From the NCBI GenBank assembly GCA_033725935.1, contig MU867125.1:62001-126000 (forward strand): a DNA stretch of 64,000 bases, written 5' to 3'. The translations under genes and the position numbers were made by a program. This DNA is from Cladorrhinum sp. PSN259. Lineage: Eukaryota; Ascomycota; Sordariomycetes; Sordariales; Podosporaceae. Positions 10,483 through 22,378 of the stretch are shown here, piece after piece. Under the pieces are notes generated by a model. That model ran no database searches. It saw only the letters and a list, made by a program, of their open reading frames with translations, and was not told the DNA's origin. Within the stretch, counting starts at the first letter, position 1. Each line of letters begins with the position of its first letter.

Positions 10483-11514
10483 TCACCTCACCTCCTCATC
10501 TTCCTGGAAACCAAAAATTCCTGCTTCTCCTCCCTTCCTCCCCTCGGCACCAGGCCCGAAAGTACTGACCAACCCGTGCACCAGCACAAAAACAACCAGT
10601 ATCCCCACCAGAACCGTTACTCTCCTCAAAGTTATTTTACTACTACTCGTAGTAGTAGTAGTAGTTCTTTCCTCCTTTGCTGTACCCCTTCTCTCTCTCC
10701 TTGTACTCCCCCGAATCCACAATACACTCTTCTCGTCTTCTTCTTCTTCTTCTTCCTCTTCTTCGTCTTTCTCTTTTTCTATTGCCTGTCGTACCACCTG
10801 TCTGGTACAAAGCATCGGCTCTCGTTCTTCTGCATCTTGGCAGTACCGTTTATCCAGACCTTGTTCTTTACTCAATGTAGTAGAGGTAAAAGACAGCAAG
10901 CCCAGATCACCGCCGGCGCCATTATCGTCATCAAAGTCGAGGAGGGATGATTTGATCATGTGTATAAGGTTGGTGGTGGTGGTGGCCGCGGGGTCTTCTT
11001 CTTCTTCCTCTACTGGTGCGTTCCATATTTTTAGGTCGAGGTCGGAGTAATTATCATCATCATCATCATCGTCAGTTTTTTTCTCGTCGTCAACAAGTTT
11101 GTCTTTTTTTTGGCTGCTGCTGCCATCGTCCGAGTCCGAGTCCAACAAGTTTGACGGAGAACTAGAAAAGGACCACAAGTCTACCAGTTGATGTCGTGAT
11201 TTACTGCGTCGTAGACTCTTGCTTTCGAAACCGAATTCGAAGGTGGTGCGTTTCCTCCTAGAACCTAGCGGGACGTAATTCTGGTATGCCGTCGTTGATT
11301 TATGATATCGAAAAGCGGCTGCTGCTTTTTGTCGGAGGAGTAGGTTCGTAGGTGAGATTTGGGAGGCCGGACGGAGGTGATGGGATTTTGGCTTTGGAGA
11401 ACAAGAAGAAGATTGAGTTGGGCATGATGATGGAGAGGATACCGGATTCAGAGGGGATGGAATCAAAGGTGCGTATTGCTTCGAGAGGGGCGTTGCTGGT
11501 GGTGACGGTGACAT
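10483..11514 (-). CDS. Acidic, low-complexity protein with one C-terminal membrane segment, function unknown
   Basis: One uninterrupted frame of 343 aa. The N-terminus is Ser/Pro-rich (MSPSPPATPLSKQYAPLIPS). The middle has D, E and T tracts encoded by trinucleotide runs, including eight Ds and nine Es. A basic block then precedes a single hydrophobic segment at about 298-320 (VTVLVGILVVFVLVHGLVSTF), followed by about 25 polar residues. This fits a type II or near tail-anchored membrane protein with a cytosolic acidic domain. No family was recognised, and it may be a fast-evolving lineage-specific gene. The opposite strand also has a 179-aa frame across the same repeats. I prefer the minus strand because it is longer, starts cleanly and has a plausible topology. 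Confidence 0.65.
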   Translation of the reverse strand: MSPSPPATPLSKQYAPLIPSPLNPVSSPSSCPTQSSSCSPKPKSHHLRPASQISPTNLLLRQKAAAAFRYHKSTTAYQNYVPLGSRRKRTTFEFGFESKSLRRSKSRHQLVDLWSFSSSPSNLLDSDSDDGSSSQKKDKLVDDEKKTDDDDDDDNYSDLDLKIWNAPVEEEEEDPAATTTTNLIHMIKSSLLDFDDDNGAGGDLGLLSFTSTTLSKEQGLDKRYCQDAEEREPMLCTRQVVRQAIEKEKDEEEEEEEEEDEKSVLWIRGSTRRERRGTAKEERTTTTTTSSSKITLRRVTVLVGILVVFVLVHGLVSTFGPGAEGRKGGEAGIFGFQEDEEVR

Positions 11515-12784
11515 TGTAGATTTTTATTTAGTGGCGAGATATGTGTGTAAGTAATTCGGATAGGGCGGTAGATAGGAGAAAAGGTTCAAGGTTGCATTGG
11601 CGAAGAGGAGGAGGGCACGAGGGGGGTGCCGGACATTCATTCACTTTGTTTGAAGAGTAGTTAATTGTTGATGGGTTGCGTGAGTGAAGTTAAAAAAGAG
11701 CTGAAGGGAAAAAAGGCTGACGTGTTTGGGTGAGGCACGGGCGCCAGGATAGAGGGCGAAGCACACCAGAAAGTGAGACGTGTTGGTGTGAACCACCGCG
11801 CCGCTCTGAGGAATGCCAGGGACGGAATTTTGGGGGGAAACGGGAATTTTGTCGTGTCAGATCAGATCCATCGCCCAAACCGGGGGTTTTCGGATAATGC
11901 TGCTGACTATGGACAGCTGTTTCCTTGTCCAACGGTTTGATAAACGCGACATCCAGGGGCTCAATCCGTCGGCCGAATCTTATGGAGGTTTGGTGGGTGC
12001 ACTTTGTCACAGCGCAGGGGAACTTGTGTGATTTTCCTCCGAAAGGGCTTGATTGCCAATCTTAGGTTGTATTAAATAGTGAGCTGTTCTTTTCTCCACT
12101 GCAAGATATAGAAACAAAATTGATATTTTGCAATAGATTAGTCACTGCTTCAACCTCAGACATGGATCGGTATATTCCTCAAATGTATCGCAAGATTGCA
12201 AATTCACAAGAGACACGGACCTGTCCCGGGAGTCGGGAATGCCAAGACACGGAGCGGCGGTTGGGTTACTCTCCCGTGCGCTAACGGCACTTGTGCATCC
12301 CGCTGTGGGGTTGACACTCTTGGCAGGTAGCATCCCTGTCTCGTTTCTTGAATTGTGCAGCTTCAACCTCATCCCAAGTTCCTAACTCTGCTCGAATGAT
12401 GTGTTATCGCGAGTGTTGATATATCAAACTGGGATATATCTATTTTTGACCTTTATTATGCGAAGGAGAATGAAACCCTCAGCCCTCCATCACGATGACT
12501 CCCCCTCCCCTCCTTCCTGGCAGAATATCAACCTCCACCAGATCGCTCTTCTCGTACCTGGCAGAGTAACATTGCACCCGAGTACACACTACTACCCTCT
12601 GTGAGAACTGACAAAATTACCATCTCCGATGAAAAGACCGAAATGGACATGTCGTCTCGCATCTTCCTCTGGTGTTTCAAGTGACACCACGACACTCGCC
12701 GTCGAGATGTTTCCCAACGTGCTCCATTTCCTCATTCGTCGCCTTCCTCTGTTTTCCTATCCTTTGCAATGACTCCATCGCAAA
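11515..12784. other. Divergent promoter region, no gene seen
   Basis: 1.27 kb between the acidic orphan (-) and the K+ channel (+). Short frames lack conservation. No RNA gene or repeat was recognised. Confidence 0.5.
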
Positions 12785-15220
12785 ATGTCACCTCCCGATA
12801 TTCCCCAAATCAGGATCCAAGACGTTGATGCCAGGCCTACAAGGGCTCAGGTAATCTTGGGGAGACTTCGTGGACAGAATGACGATTTACCGCAGAGGTG
12901 GTGGTTTGCTTCTACAGCCATTCCGCTGATAGCTGCCACCATAGGCCCCTTTTCCAATGTTTTGTCCATCGTTTCCCTGGTCAGTCCCTGGAGGTTTACT
13001 CTCCCCAACAATGGCGCCCCGGATGGAACGGGACGAGGGTCAGATGACGCAGCTGTTGGTATTGCTGATCCAACATGGTGAGGCCTGTCACTGTAAACAT
13101 CTCAAAGTATATGCTGACAATCTAGGGAACTCATACCGAACTCGATATCCATCATTTGTGGTTTCATCGGCCATCTCTTCTTACTTCTCAACTTCACCCG
13201 TCGAGTGAGATACATCGTTGCGTTACCCCTATCTATCTTGTTTTGGCTGATATCAGCCATAATTGTGAGCTATAAACATCATTTGTTACATTCTACCATA
13301 ACACTTACCAACGCAACCCAGCTCATCGCAGTCGAGATTGCTATGGCAGTCCACGTTCCTCCTCGTCCACCGGCAGAAACCTACTCCCAAGGCTTCTGGC
13401 ACTCGGTCCTCGCCTCTCTTCTCTACATAGTAGGTAGCGGCATACTAACGATCAACATGATCGGATACTTCAAAGGCCACTATCCCCAAAACTTTGAGCT
13501 AGATGACGACCAGCGCACCTTAATCCTCCAGACAATGAGCTTCTTCTTCTGGCTCGCTGCAGGTGCTGGGGTGTTTTGTGCCCTGGAAGGCTTCACCTAC
13601 GCTGACTCGCTCTACTTCTCCCAAGTCTCCGTCCTTACCATCGGGTTTGGGGACTTTGCGCCCAAAACTGATGCGGGTCGTGGATTCTTGTTCGTCTTTC
13701 AGTTCATCGGCATCATCTTTCTTGCTTTGGTAATTAGCAGTCTCACCCGGTTCGTGGGGAATATTAGCTCCGACAAAATTATCAGAAAGCATCAGATCCA
13801 TAAGCGTCAGTCGACGTTTGGGAGCGTGGTTTCTAACGAGCGGGAGTTACGAGAGAGGTTGGGGCTTCCGCCGAGACAGAGCAGTGATGGTGGTGGACAG
13901 GAGCAGGTTTTGGACTCGGCGGATTATCCTCGTCGCCCTTCGGTCATGCAGATGGGACAGCTCCAGATCATTGGGAGGACCGTGACCTTTGATGAGAAGA
14001 CAGAAGAACGGACTAAGAAGCGTCGCCAGAAGTTGTTGCTTCTTGAAAGAGAAAAAGATCGGTTCGAGGCTGTGCGACAGATACAAAAGGAAATGAAACG
14101 GTGGAAACAGTACGTCAGCATGCCCTTCCTTCCTTGCTTACTCTGCCTCATTTACTGAGTATTTTCCAAGATCTTGGGCAGCAGGCACCGCCATTCTCTC
14201 CTTCCTCCTGCTTTGGCTCGTTGGCGCTCTGGTTTTCATGTTTACGGAAGCCCGGATCTCGGATCTGAGGTACTTTGACTGCCTCTACTTCTGTTTTGTT
14301 GCCCTCTTAACAATCGGATACGGTGACCTGGCGCCCAAGTCCAATTTGGGCAAGCCATTTTTCGTCGTATGGTCCATTGTTGCTGTTCCAATTGTTACGG
14401 TCTTGGTCCAAGCCATGAGCAAGACAGTTATATCAGCTGTGAACCGTGGGACGTTCACTTTGGCAGATCTGACTGTCATGCCGAAAAAGGGAGCTTTCAA
14501 GAACTTTCTGCAGAGGAGGAAGAAGAAGAAGGCTTCTTGTTCTACTGTGAGGGAAAGTAATAATAAAGAAAAGAAGGGCAAGGCGCCGGCAAAAAAGTGG
14601 TTCGAGGACATCGACCCCGAAGTTACACCTGATGTCGTACCCCCTCCAGAAGAAGATGAAGGTGGCCCTAGCACTAACCCTACTGTCAGTCATGCTCGTC
14701 TTGCGCAGAGGCTGTGCGAGGCTATAAAGGAGGTAACGAGAGATTTGAGGGGTTTTCCGGAGAAGCAGTACAGTTTCGAGGAGTGGGTTCAGTTTACTAA
14801 ACTGATTCGGTTCACTCAGATTGTAGGTGAAGAGGAGGGAGCTGCCGCCAGCGGTGGTGTGACGACAGGGTGGGACTGGATAGGGGAGGAGAGCCCATTG
14901 CTGGCTGGCGTGGGGGAGCCCGAGTGGGTTTTGGAGAGACTGGTTGAAAGCTTGGGGAGGTGGATGAGGATGGTAAGTTCTTAGAATGATTGCAAACCGA
15001 GACAAAAAAGGAGAATGGCTGAAGGGTGCCAAAAATACTGACTAGTTTGGGGGGAGAATAGCAGGAACAAGCAAAATTTTGGGATGAGGTTTTTGATGTT
15101 ATGGATACTAGGACGAGACGAAGCCATAACTTTAATAGGGAGGGTGAGGGGGGACCAGCAGGAAGAAGGAGGGGTGTTTGGGAGAAGAAAGGAAAGAGGA
15201 AGGAGGAGGAGGCCATTTAA
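12785..15220 (+). CDS. TOK1: TOK-type outward-rectifying potassium channel
   Basis: Four exons: 12785-13077, 13126-14109, 14171-14972 and 15065-15220, giving 744 aa. Two pore loops are explicit: TIGFGDF at about residue 269 and TIGYGDL at about residue 472. Together with the hydrophobic segments they match the fungal eight-TM, two-pore TOK layout, with four to six helices before the first pore. Introns 1-3 have GT..AG ends and restore frame: TW/ELIPNS, WKQ/SWAAGTA and RM/EQAKFWDEVFDVM. Without the last intron the frame stops after MVSS at 14984. The GTAAGT donor, CTGACTAG branch and in-frame 51-residue exon argue for splicing. A long cytosolic linker separates the pores, and the C-terminus is basic and acidic. 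By family it passes outward K+ current at the plasma membrane. Confidence 0.92.
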
Positions 15221-16480
15221 CAAATGAATTATGGAATTTACATTAGCAGCAAGAGGTAAGAGCTATCATCTCGTGCCGGTGGATAGCTTATGGGTTTTTT
15301 TTGGGCGCCGATTATTAATAAAATAAAGCGACCTAAGAGCAGGAAGGACATCACCGGGCACATGCTCCTGCTCCTGGCTCCTGCTCCCTGAATTGACCAT
15401 TGGCCAATGCGGTGGCTGCCCTTTATATACAACATCCCGCACGCAACCTATCACCAGAAGCCCCAATACGGTTGGGCCCTATAGCCCAATGGTATTGGGG
15501 TGTGAAGGTATTTGTCCAGGCCGGGAGTTCGACTCCCGGCAGGGGCATCTCTCCGACCGCCCGGAAAAACCCCTGATGCTCGCATCAAGCAATGCTGGGG
15601 GTTTTCGTAGCCTGTGGCCACCACTTCGAGGGGGTGGTAGCAGGTGAGCTTTTTGCTTATTCCTTTTTTTCTTCTTTTTTTCTTCTTTTTTTCCCCCTCC
15701 GGCTGACGAAGCAATGCCATGCCATGCCAAAGCAACGCAAGAAAGAAAGAAAGCATTATCAAGCAGATCCTCATACTCAGTTAATTATTGTGACTTTGTC
15801 AAGTAACCGCCATGTCATGTTTCCTTCCAACTATTACTTTAAATAATTGAATCGTTTTCCATCTTGCACTTAATCGCCTTCAGCCACATCCCCGATGCCT
15901 TTTTCTTTCAGTCAGTCCAGAGATGTATGCCCTCGCCAACCAAGACAGCAATGAAGTTTGTCCTCTCCTGAGTGGCCAATCACTGGCAGTTCTCCGGCTC
16001 TTTTCCATGAAGAAAGGACCGAAGACAGAAAGAGAGGACTTGTAAACTCCAAGGAACCTTCTCGCAGACGTGAAAACACTCTGACTGGCTGAACGATAGA
16101 CAACCTGGAATGTCTTCAAAAGGCCGACCTTAGAATTCTAGAGGAAGATACCGACGAAGCAAGACGAACATGAGACTCATATTCCAGAAACACATGTATA
16201 CTAATAAAACAAAAACCAATACCCAAGATGCAAGAGAAAGCGTTGAAAATAAACCAGACTTTCATACCAGTTGTCACATTAACTTCTTCATTTGCTCTGA
16301 AATACTGATATGCTACCAATGATATGCTGAAACGGAAAACAAAAAAATCCAAACAAATTTTTGACGCCTAAATATCTCAAGTTAGGGAATATATACTGCA
16401 ATGCTCCAACATAGCCAAGAAAAAAGAGTATTTACACCATCTCTTTCTTTTACTCTCATCACTCATGAGTTTTAGTTTAT
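15221..16480. other. Convergent intergenic region with SINE-like element
   Basis: Apart from the tRNA-like element at 15473-15700, no gene was recognised. A pyrimidine-rich tract lies at 15661-15698 and the rest is AT-rich unique-looking DNA. Confidence 0.5.
15473..15700 (+). mobile_element. tRNA-derived SINE-like element with Pol III A and B boxes
   Basis: An A-box match (tagcccaatgg, 15482-15492) lies 45 nt before a B-box match (gttcgactcc, 15527-15536). The B box sits in a perfect 7-bp hairpin with a 5-nt loop (15521-15539), and a sequence resembling a tRNA 3' end follows (caggggca). The acceptor arm pairs imperfectly and no clean anticodon arm forms, so this is not a functional tRNA gene. 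An unrelated body of about 110 nt and a T-rich tract follow. The layout fits a tRNA-headed retroposon or a tRNA relic. Target-site duplications were not identified. Confidence 0.4.
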
Positions 16481-19400
16481 TCATGCCTCTTCCTCTTCAT
16501 CTTCCTCAGCAACCTATAAGGAAATGTTAGCAACCATTCACACAAAAGACTTCCAGTAATAGTTCAACTTACCCCATCATGGAAGTTCTGTCCGTCAGTG
16601 GTAGCCTTGATGATACCCGCCCTAATAGTCCAATCACCAAACCTCTCGCCCTCTTCCCTCTCCTTAGCATACCGGCTCAGCAATTCCCTCATGATCTCCA
16701 AGATCTCATCCTCCTTAATACTGCTCCTGTACAACTTGTTCAATCTCTGCCCGTGATACCCACCACCCAGATACATGTTGTAAGCGCCGTAAGCCTTACC
16801 GACAAAAGCAACCTCAGCCAACCAAGGGCGAGCGCAACCGTTGGGGCAACCAGTCATGCGCATGACGATGCTGTCTTGCCTCAAACCGTTCTCCTCGAGG
16901 CAAGCCTCCAACTTGTCGATCAAGACAGGCAAGTAGCGTTCAGACTCAGCCATGGCCAGACCGCAGGTAGGGAAAGCAACGCAAGCAGAAGATGACAGTC
17001 TGAGAGCAGAGAAGTGGAGGTTGTCCAACTTGTACTGAGCCATCAACTTCTTGAGAGCAGGCAAGTCCTCATCCTGGACATTGCTGAGAATGAGATGCTG
17101 GTTGGGGGTGAGACGGAACTCGCCCTTGTGGATCTTGGCAATCTCCCTCAAACCAGTCTTCATCTGGAAGGCCGGGGTATCCTCAATACGGCCGTTCTCA
17201 ATGAAGAAGGTGAAGTGGTTCATGCCAGTCTCGTCTTTGACCCAGCCAAAGGTATCGACGTTGGAGTCAAAGTGGAAGGGCTTGGGAGCCTCGAACTTCT
17301 GGCCCCAGAGCTCCTCGACCTTGGCCTTAAAGTCCTCGACGCCAAGACGATCGACGGTGTACTTGAGACGAGCGTTCTTGCGGTCCTTGCGGTTACCGTT
17401 GTCGCGCTGGACTAGCATGACCTTCTCGCAGGCGTTGTGGACATCGGAAGTCTTGACGAAGCCAAGCATGCGGCCAGCTTGAGGATAGGTCTTCTTATTG
17501 TTGTGAGTGACACCCATACCACCGCCAACGGTCATGTTGTAACCGACAAGGTGGCCGTCGCTGCCCTTGATAGCAATGAGACCGATATCGTGGGCGTAGA
17601 CGTCAACGTCATTGTGGGGAGGAATGGCGATGGAGATCTTGAACTTGCGGGGAAGGTAGGTAGGACCATAGAGGGGCTCGAAATCCTGGACGGCGTTACC
17701 ACCAACCTGGGTCTTCTTGTTGTTGTCATCCGTCAACCAAATCTCGTGGTAGGCCGAGGTAGATGGGAGGAGATGCTCGCTGATCTTGATAGAGGAAGCA
17801 TAGACCTCACGGTGATAGACGGACTGGGAAGGCAGAGGGCTGCACATGACGTTACGGTTGACATCACCGCAGGCGGCGAGGGTGTCCATGAGAGCGCGGT
17901 TGATGGCTTGCATGGCTGGCTTGAGCTTCTTCTTGACGATACCGTGGAACTGGAAGGTCTGGCGAGTGGTAAGCTTCATGGTCTCGTTGCCGAGCTCGTT
18001 GGCAATATCGTCCATCTGAATCCACTGCTTAGGGGTGGAGACACCACCGGGCAGTCTGCAACGAATCATGAAGGAGTAGGCTGGCTCGAGACCCTGAGCC
18101 TTGCGCTCATCACGAACATCGCGGTCGTCCTGCATGTAGGTACCGTGGAACTTGGTAAGCTGGGCGTTAGAGGCCGAGATGGCGCCAGTCGATTCGTCCA
18201 GGAGTTCCTCGGCGATTGTGCCACGCAAGAAATTGGAAGCAATCTTGATGTCCTCGTTTGTAATCGGGGGAGGCTCATCAGGAAGGCCATCGACGTTTGC
18301 GACGCCGAGAGCCTCCCAGAGCTTGGGCTCCCACTCAGAGTAACCAGTCTGGTACCCATCTGGGTCTTGGTCATCACCAAGTCCAAGATCTGCGAGACGA
18401 GTGGCACCAAAGTTGGTCAACACTCTATCAAGATCCTTGGCCGGCTTGTTATAGTAGACCTTGTCCTCCTTTCTGGGCCAGTAGTGGCGGTCACCAAGAC
18501 CAAAGATCGAGAAGCGGACGGAAGCCAGGTCAAGCTCGGTGCTGTCCTTTACGGCGTGCCAGAAGGGCATACCGTTAACTGGGAACTCGCCCTGACCAGC
18601 GGTAGACGTGATGATGACAAGGTTCTCCTCGGTTGGAAGATCCTCAACAGGGTACTCATCGAGAGCCATGACGGTGGTCTTCAGGCCCCGAGCTCTGCCC
18701 CTGGTGCCTAGGCGCTTTGCCAGCGACTGCGCATTGCCACCGTCTGAACCGAACAGAATAGTAAGAGGAGCACCGAAGAGACCCTCGAGTAGCTGGTTGT
18801 AGGCATCCTTGGCCTTGCGCTTCTGCTGGGCGCGAACCTCGGTGCCGAAATCTTGAGCAAGAGCAGCGCCGAACTGGGGATCCTTGCGCATGAGCTGGGT
18901 GAGCTGGTTATCTCTGTCCAAAAATTCCTTGAGCTCCTTCTTGATGCGCTCAGAGTCAAGAGTAAAGTTGGGCTCGCCCTTCTTCTCGTTCTCGGGGTTC
19001 CAGCGGTAAAGGGGCCAGTAGCCGAGGTCAACAGCCTTCTTGGTCTCCTGGAGAACAGTCAGGGGTGACTCGTGCTCGCCGAAGTAGGGAAGATAGGCAA
19101 GGAGAATGGAAGGGCCGTTGAACTTGTCGGCCTCGTCCATGGCCTGGAGAACCTGGGTGTAGGAGCTGTAGACGGCAGTGGAGGCGACATAGGCGTTACC
19201 GAAGTTCATGGCGTAGAGACCGATATCCTTCTTTCTCCTGTTAGCATCGGCAGCGGCGCGCTCTGAGTAGGGGGTCGAGTCAATGATCAGCATGTTGACG
19301 TTCTCGCCAGAGGCGAGGACATGGTGAACACCGGAGTTTCCAAGATCATATGCCCAAGCATCCGAGCCAACAAGCCAGAGGGACTGCTTGCGGAAGAAAG

Positions 19401-21355
19401 CCTTGTTCTGAAGGAGCAACTTGGAAAATCTGGAGTTATCAAGGGTGAGCTTGGAAACAACTTCCTCGGCAACCTCCTCAGACTTCTTAGCATCATTGGC
19501 ATTGGACAACCATTTGGCGAGAGCCCTCTTGGGGGCCTCGGTCAAGAAAGTGCCGTTGCTGGCGGCCTCCTGAACCTCACTGACGAACTTCTGCTTCTTC
19601 TCCTTACGGGCAAGGAGAGACCCAAAACCGTACTCTGGGGTAGCCGAGATGGTGCTGGAAATGCCAGCATTATCAGAGCCAAGAGAGTTGGCAATGAACG
19701 CTCTGCTGCCGAACAGCTGATCGAGAATCTTGTTGTATGAGTTCTCGAGCTTAGGCTTCACTAGGTCATACTCGGAAGCCTCCTTTGGGGCTTCCCTCTC
19801 ACCGATCTCGAGATTTTGAACTGGCTTCTCCAGAGTGAGGTTCTGGAAAACAGTGCCAAGGGCCTGCTTAACGGTGTCCTTGGTGATATAACCCAGTTGA
19901 TAGCCGATAATCGTCTCAACACCACCAACGGCACTCTTGACTGAGGTCAGGACATCGATGAGAATAGGGCCCCACTTGGTTGTCCTCCTTGAAACCTGCT
20001 CCAGAACTGCTACTCTCTTCACTGACTTGGGAAGAGCCTCGATAAGCTTAGCGCCGAGCCATGGCCTATAGAGTCTGGGAACAATGAGTCCAGCATCTGC
20101 GAAAGCGTCGGTTGATTTAGCATTAGCGATCGTGTTGGACACGAGCGTTACGTCGGAGCCGAAGAGGAAGACGGTGTTCTCGGCCTTGGCGGATCCGATC
20201 CACTCGAAAGCGTTGTATTGTCTTCCGCCAAGCTCACTGAGCTTGGCCCAGATGGATGTGACGTATTTGTGGATGTCGTCGGAGGTGAGGACCGGTGCGG
20301 TCGCCTCGATAGTGGTGGCAGTCGAGACGCTTGGTGGTGAGCTGGTAACACTCCCTTGACTTGACTTGACGGATGATTGTGATGTGATGATGCTGGCCTC
20401 TACCTCAACCTCGCTAGCATTGCTGGCAACCTGAGCTCCGCCAGCCGCGGGTTCTGGCTGCTCAGAGACGAGAGCGACCCGCCCATCATCAGCATAGATC
20501 CCTGACCCCGAAGTCGGCGCTGATTGGAATCTCCGCACGTTGTCAAGGTTGAGAATGGAGCGAACAACGTCAACACTGGCAGCCTCGATCGACTCAGCGC
20601 CAGCGCCAAAGCTTGGGTCGAAGAAGTGAATCACGCCCTTTCCAGAGCGGATCGCCAGAGCGTGAGCCGTCAAGGCAATATCTTGGGCCTCCTGAAGCGA
20701 CCAAGACTGGAGGAATGTCCATCCAGTATTTCTAATCGAGGTGATGGCTGTGTAATCTGGGGCGTGCTTCGGCGCAAGAGCGACGTGAAGTACTACTGGG
20801 AAAGAGGCGAGCTTGTAAAGATGTGCTACTGAAGGGAGGAGAATGGAGGATGTGGTGGTCACCGAGACCAAGCTGCCTGATCGGATCGGGGTGAAAACTG
20901 AGAGTAATGGGTCCGCATTGTGTCTCACGGACTGGATTTCTGGAATAGCATCATTGGCCTTTGCGACCAAGCTCGTCTCCTTTCGGCTGGCGAGCTGCTT
21001 GAGATGAGATGAGAACTCCGAATCGGAGGCGAGTGATGGTTGGACCGAAACAATCACATCGCTAGAGAGGTAGGCAATTCTTGCGACTAAAATCAAACCA
21101 ATTGTTAGCTATCCCAATTCTTCCTCCATCGTTCTCTTTCACTGCAATTGAATTTTTGCGCATATCACCCCAAAAAGATGACGCCGTGACGGCGCAGACA
21201 AGACTGCGACAACGGCTGGCGGGGCAGGGAAATGATGCGGAGAGCAGCCAGTGAAGTGACACGCTGAAGGGTCGGGGTAATGCGGGGTGGTGCTTGTCTG
21301 TCAGTGACTTACCGGCCTCCTCAGGCGTCGTTATCCTGATATTTGCGCCTGCCAT
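16481..21355 (-). CDS. MET5: Sulfite reductase [NADPH] beta subunit (siroheme protein)
   Basis: Three exons: 21355-21313, 21086-16573 and 16513-16481, giving 1529 aa. The 226-nt first intron joins MAGANIRITTPEEA to VARIAYLSSD. The last intron adds the acidic tail VAEEDEEEEA. Order of regions: a pyruvate-ferredoxin oxidoreductase-like N-terminal part, a flavodoxin-like FMN region at about 785-940 (LTILFGSDGGNAQSLAKRLG, ITSTAGQGEFP), then duplicated nitrite/sulfite reductase repeats. The siroheme/4Fe-4S cysteines are visible as CVAFPTCGLA (about 1384) and TGCPNGCARPW (about 1429). With the alpha flavoprotein it reduces sulfite to sulfide in cytosolic sulfur assimilation. A near-match to the CYS3-type site ATGRYRYCAT lies in intron 1 (21178-21187, one mismatch). 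Confidence 0.96.
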
Positions 21356-22378
21356 CTTTGAACGAAGATTCGACGATGGTGATGATGTTTGGAAAAAAGA
21401 AAAGGAAATGCAACGTCAACCACACAAAGAGAAACGAAAATAATAGTTTTTCAACCCGCGCACTTATGTAAGGCCCAGAACCGGAGGCAATTGAAGCGAA
21501 CGTCCCTATATCGGCCCCGCATATCCCAAAAAATCTTTGGATGGCATGCCAGGCGCAATTGGTGATCGATTGCGTGATCACTCTAGCGCCTCAAATCCCG
21601 GGTTTCGCCCAGAACCCTCAGAACTGCGAGCGAATGGAAAACGCGGGATTCAAATCATGCTTTGTCAGGGCTGCTCCTATAGGAAACGTTCACCCCATTG
21701 TCAGTCTTCGGCAGACCCTTTCTGCATCAAAAATGACTAAACCATAGCCATCGCGACATTTGTCTGATGGAGACGTTTAGCACGTCAGGTACCTGAGGGT
21801 TTGACGCTGACTCCTTTTTCGTATTTTACCGGACGGTGACTCCCATCCGAACTCAACAACACCACCCACCGACCTCCATCAACTGCCCCCGCTCTTCCTC
21901 ACAGTTTGACATCCCGAGGAGCCATGGATAATTGTTCACCCCCGCGCTCACCTCCGACACCACTGGTGCCAAGTCCGCCACACGTGGCTCTCCGAGGGGA
22001 TGTAGTAAATTGTACATAATTCCAGACAAAGGCGTGGCGGGAATTTATCCCCCGTAAAAGATTCTCAAATGGCTATTACCGCTCGCTGAGCTCTGTTGCT
22101 GCTAATCAAATGCTCCGTTGACCACCGACTCTATCCCCCAATGCTAATGAACAATAGCAAAGAACGCAAGAAAAGGCTGGAAAAAGCACATGCTCCCCAA
22201 ACCATGCAACCATTACTCCATATCTGACTTACTATATACATCCCATCTTACTGTTCCAAAATATTAGGTATTAAAATATGACCTGCTGATCTTTCTCTTC
22301 CCCGTGCGTGGTGGTTTATGATGATGGTGTTGTCGATGTATGCGTCAATGAGCGATATACCCGCGTCGGCTGCTCGAA
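21356..22378. other. Intergenic: sulfite reductase promoter side and Kei1 3' flank
   Basis: About 1 kb with no recognisable coding frame. It should include the sulfite reductase 5' UTR and promoter. No repeat or RNA gene was recognised. Confidence 0.5.

Noticed and set aside
10411..10950. 179-aa plus-strand frame opposite the acidic membrane protein
   Set aside because: It is a low-complexity Ser/Phe reading of the same microsatellites. The opposite frame is longer and better structured.
15482..15546. Functional tRNA gene
   Set aside because: A and B boxes are present, but the acceptor arm has mismatches, the T loop is 5 nt and no anticodon stem forms.
17437..18711. 424-aa antisense frame inside sulfite reductase
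   Set aside because: Produced by strong codon bias opposite a well-conserved gene, and shows no domain.
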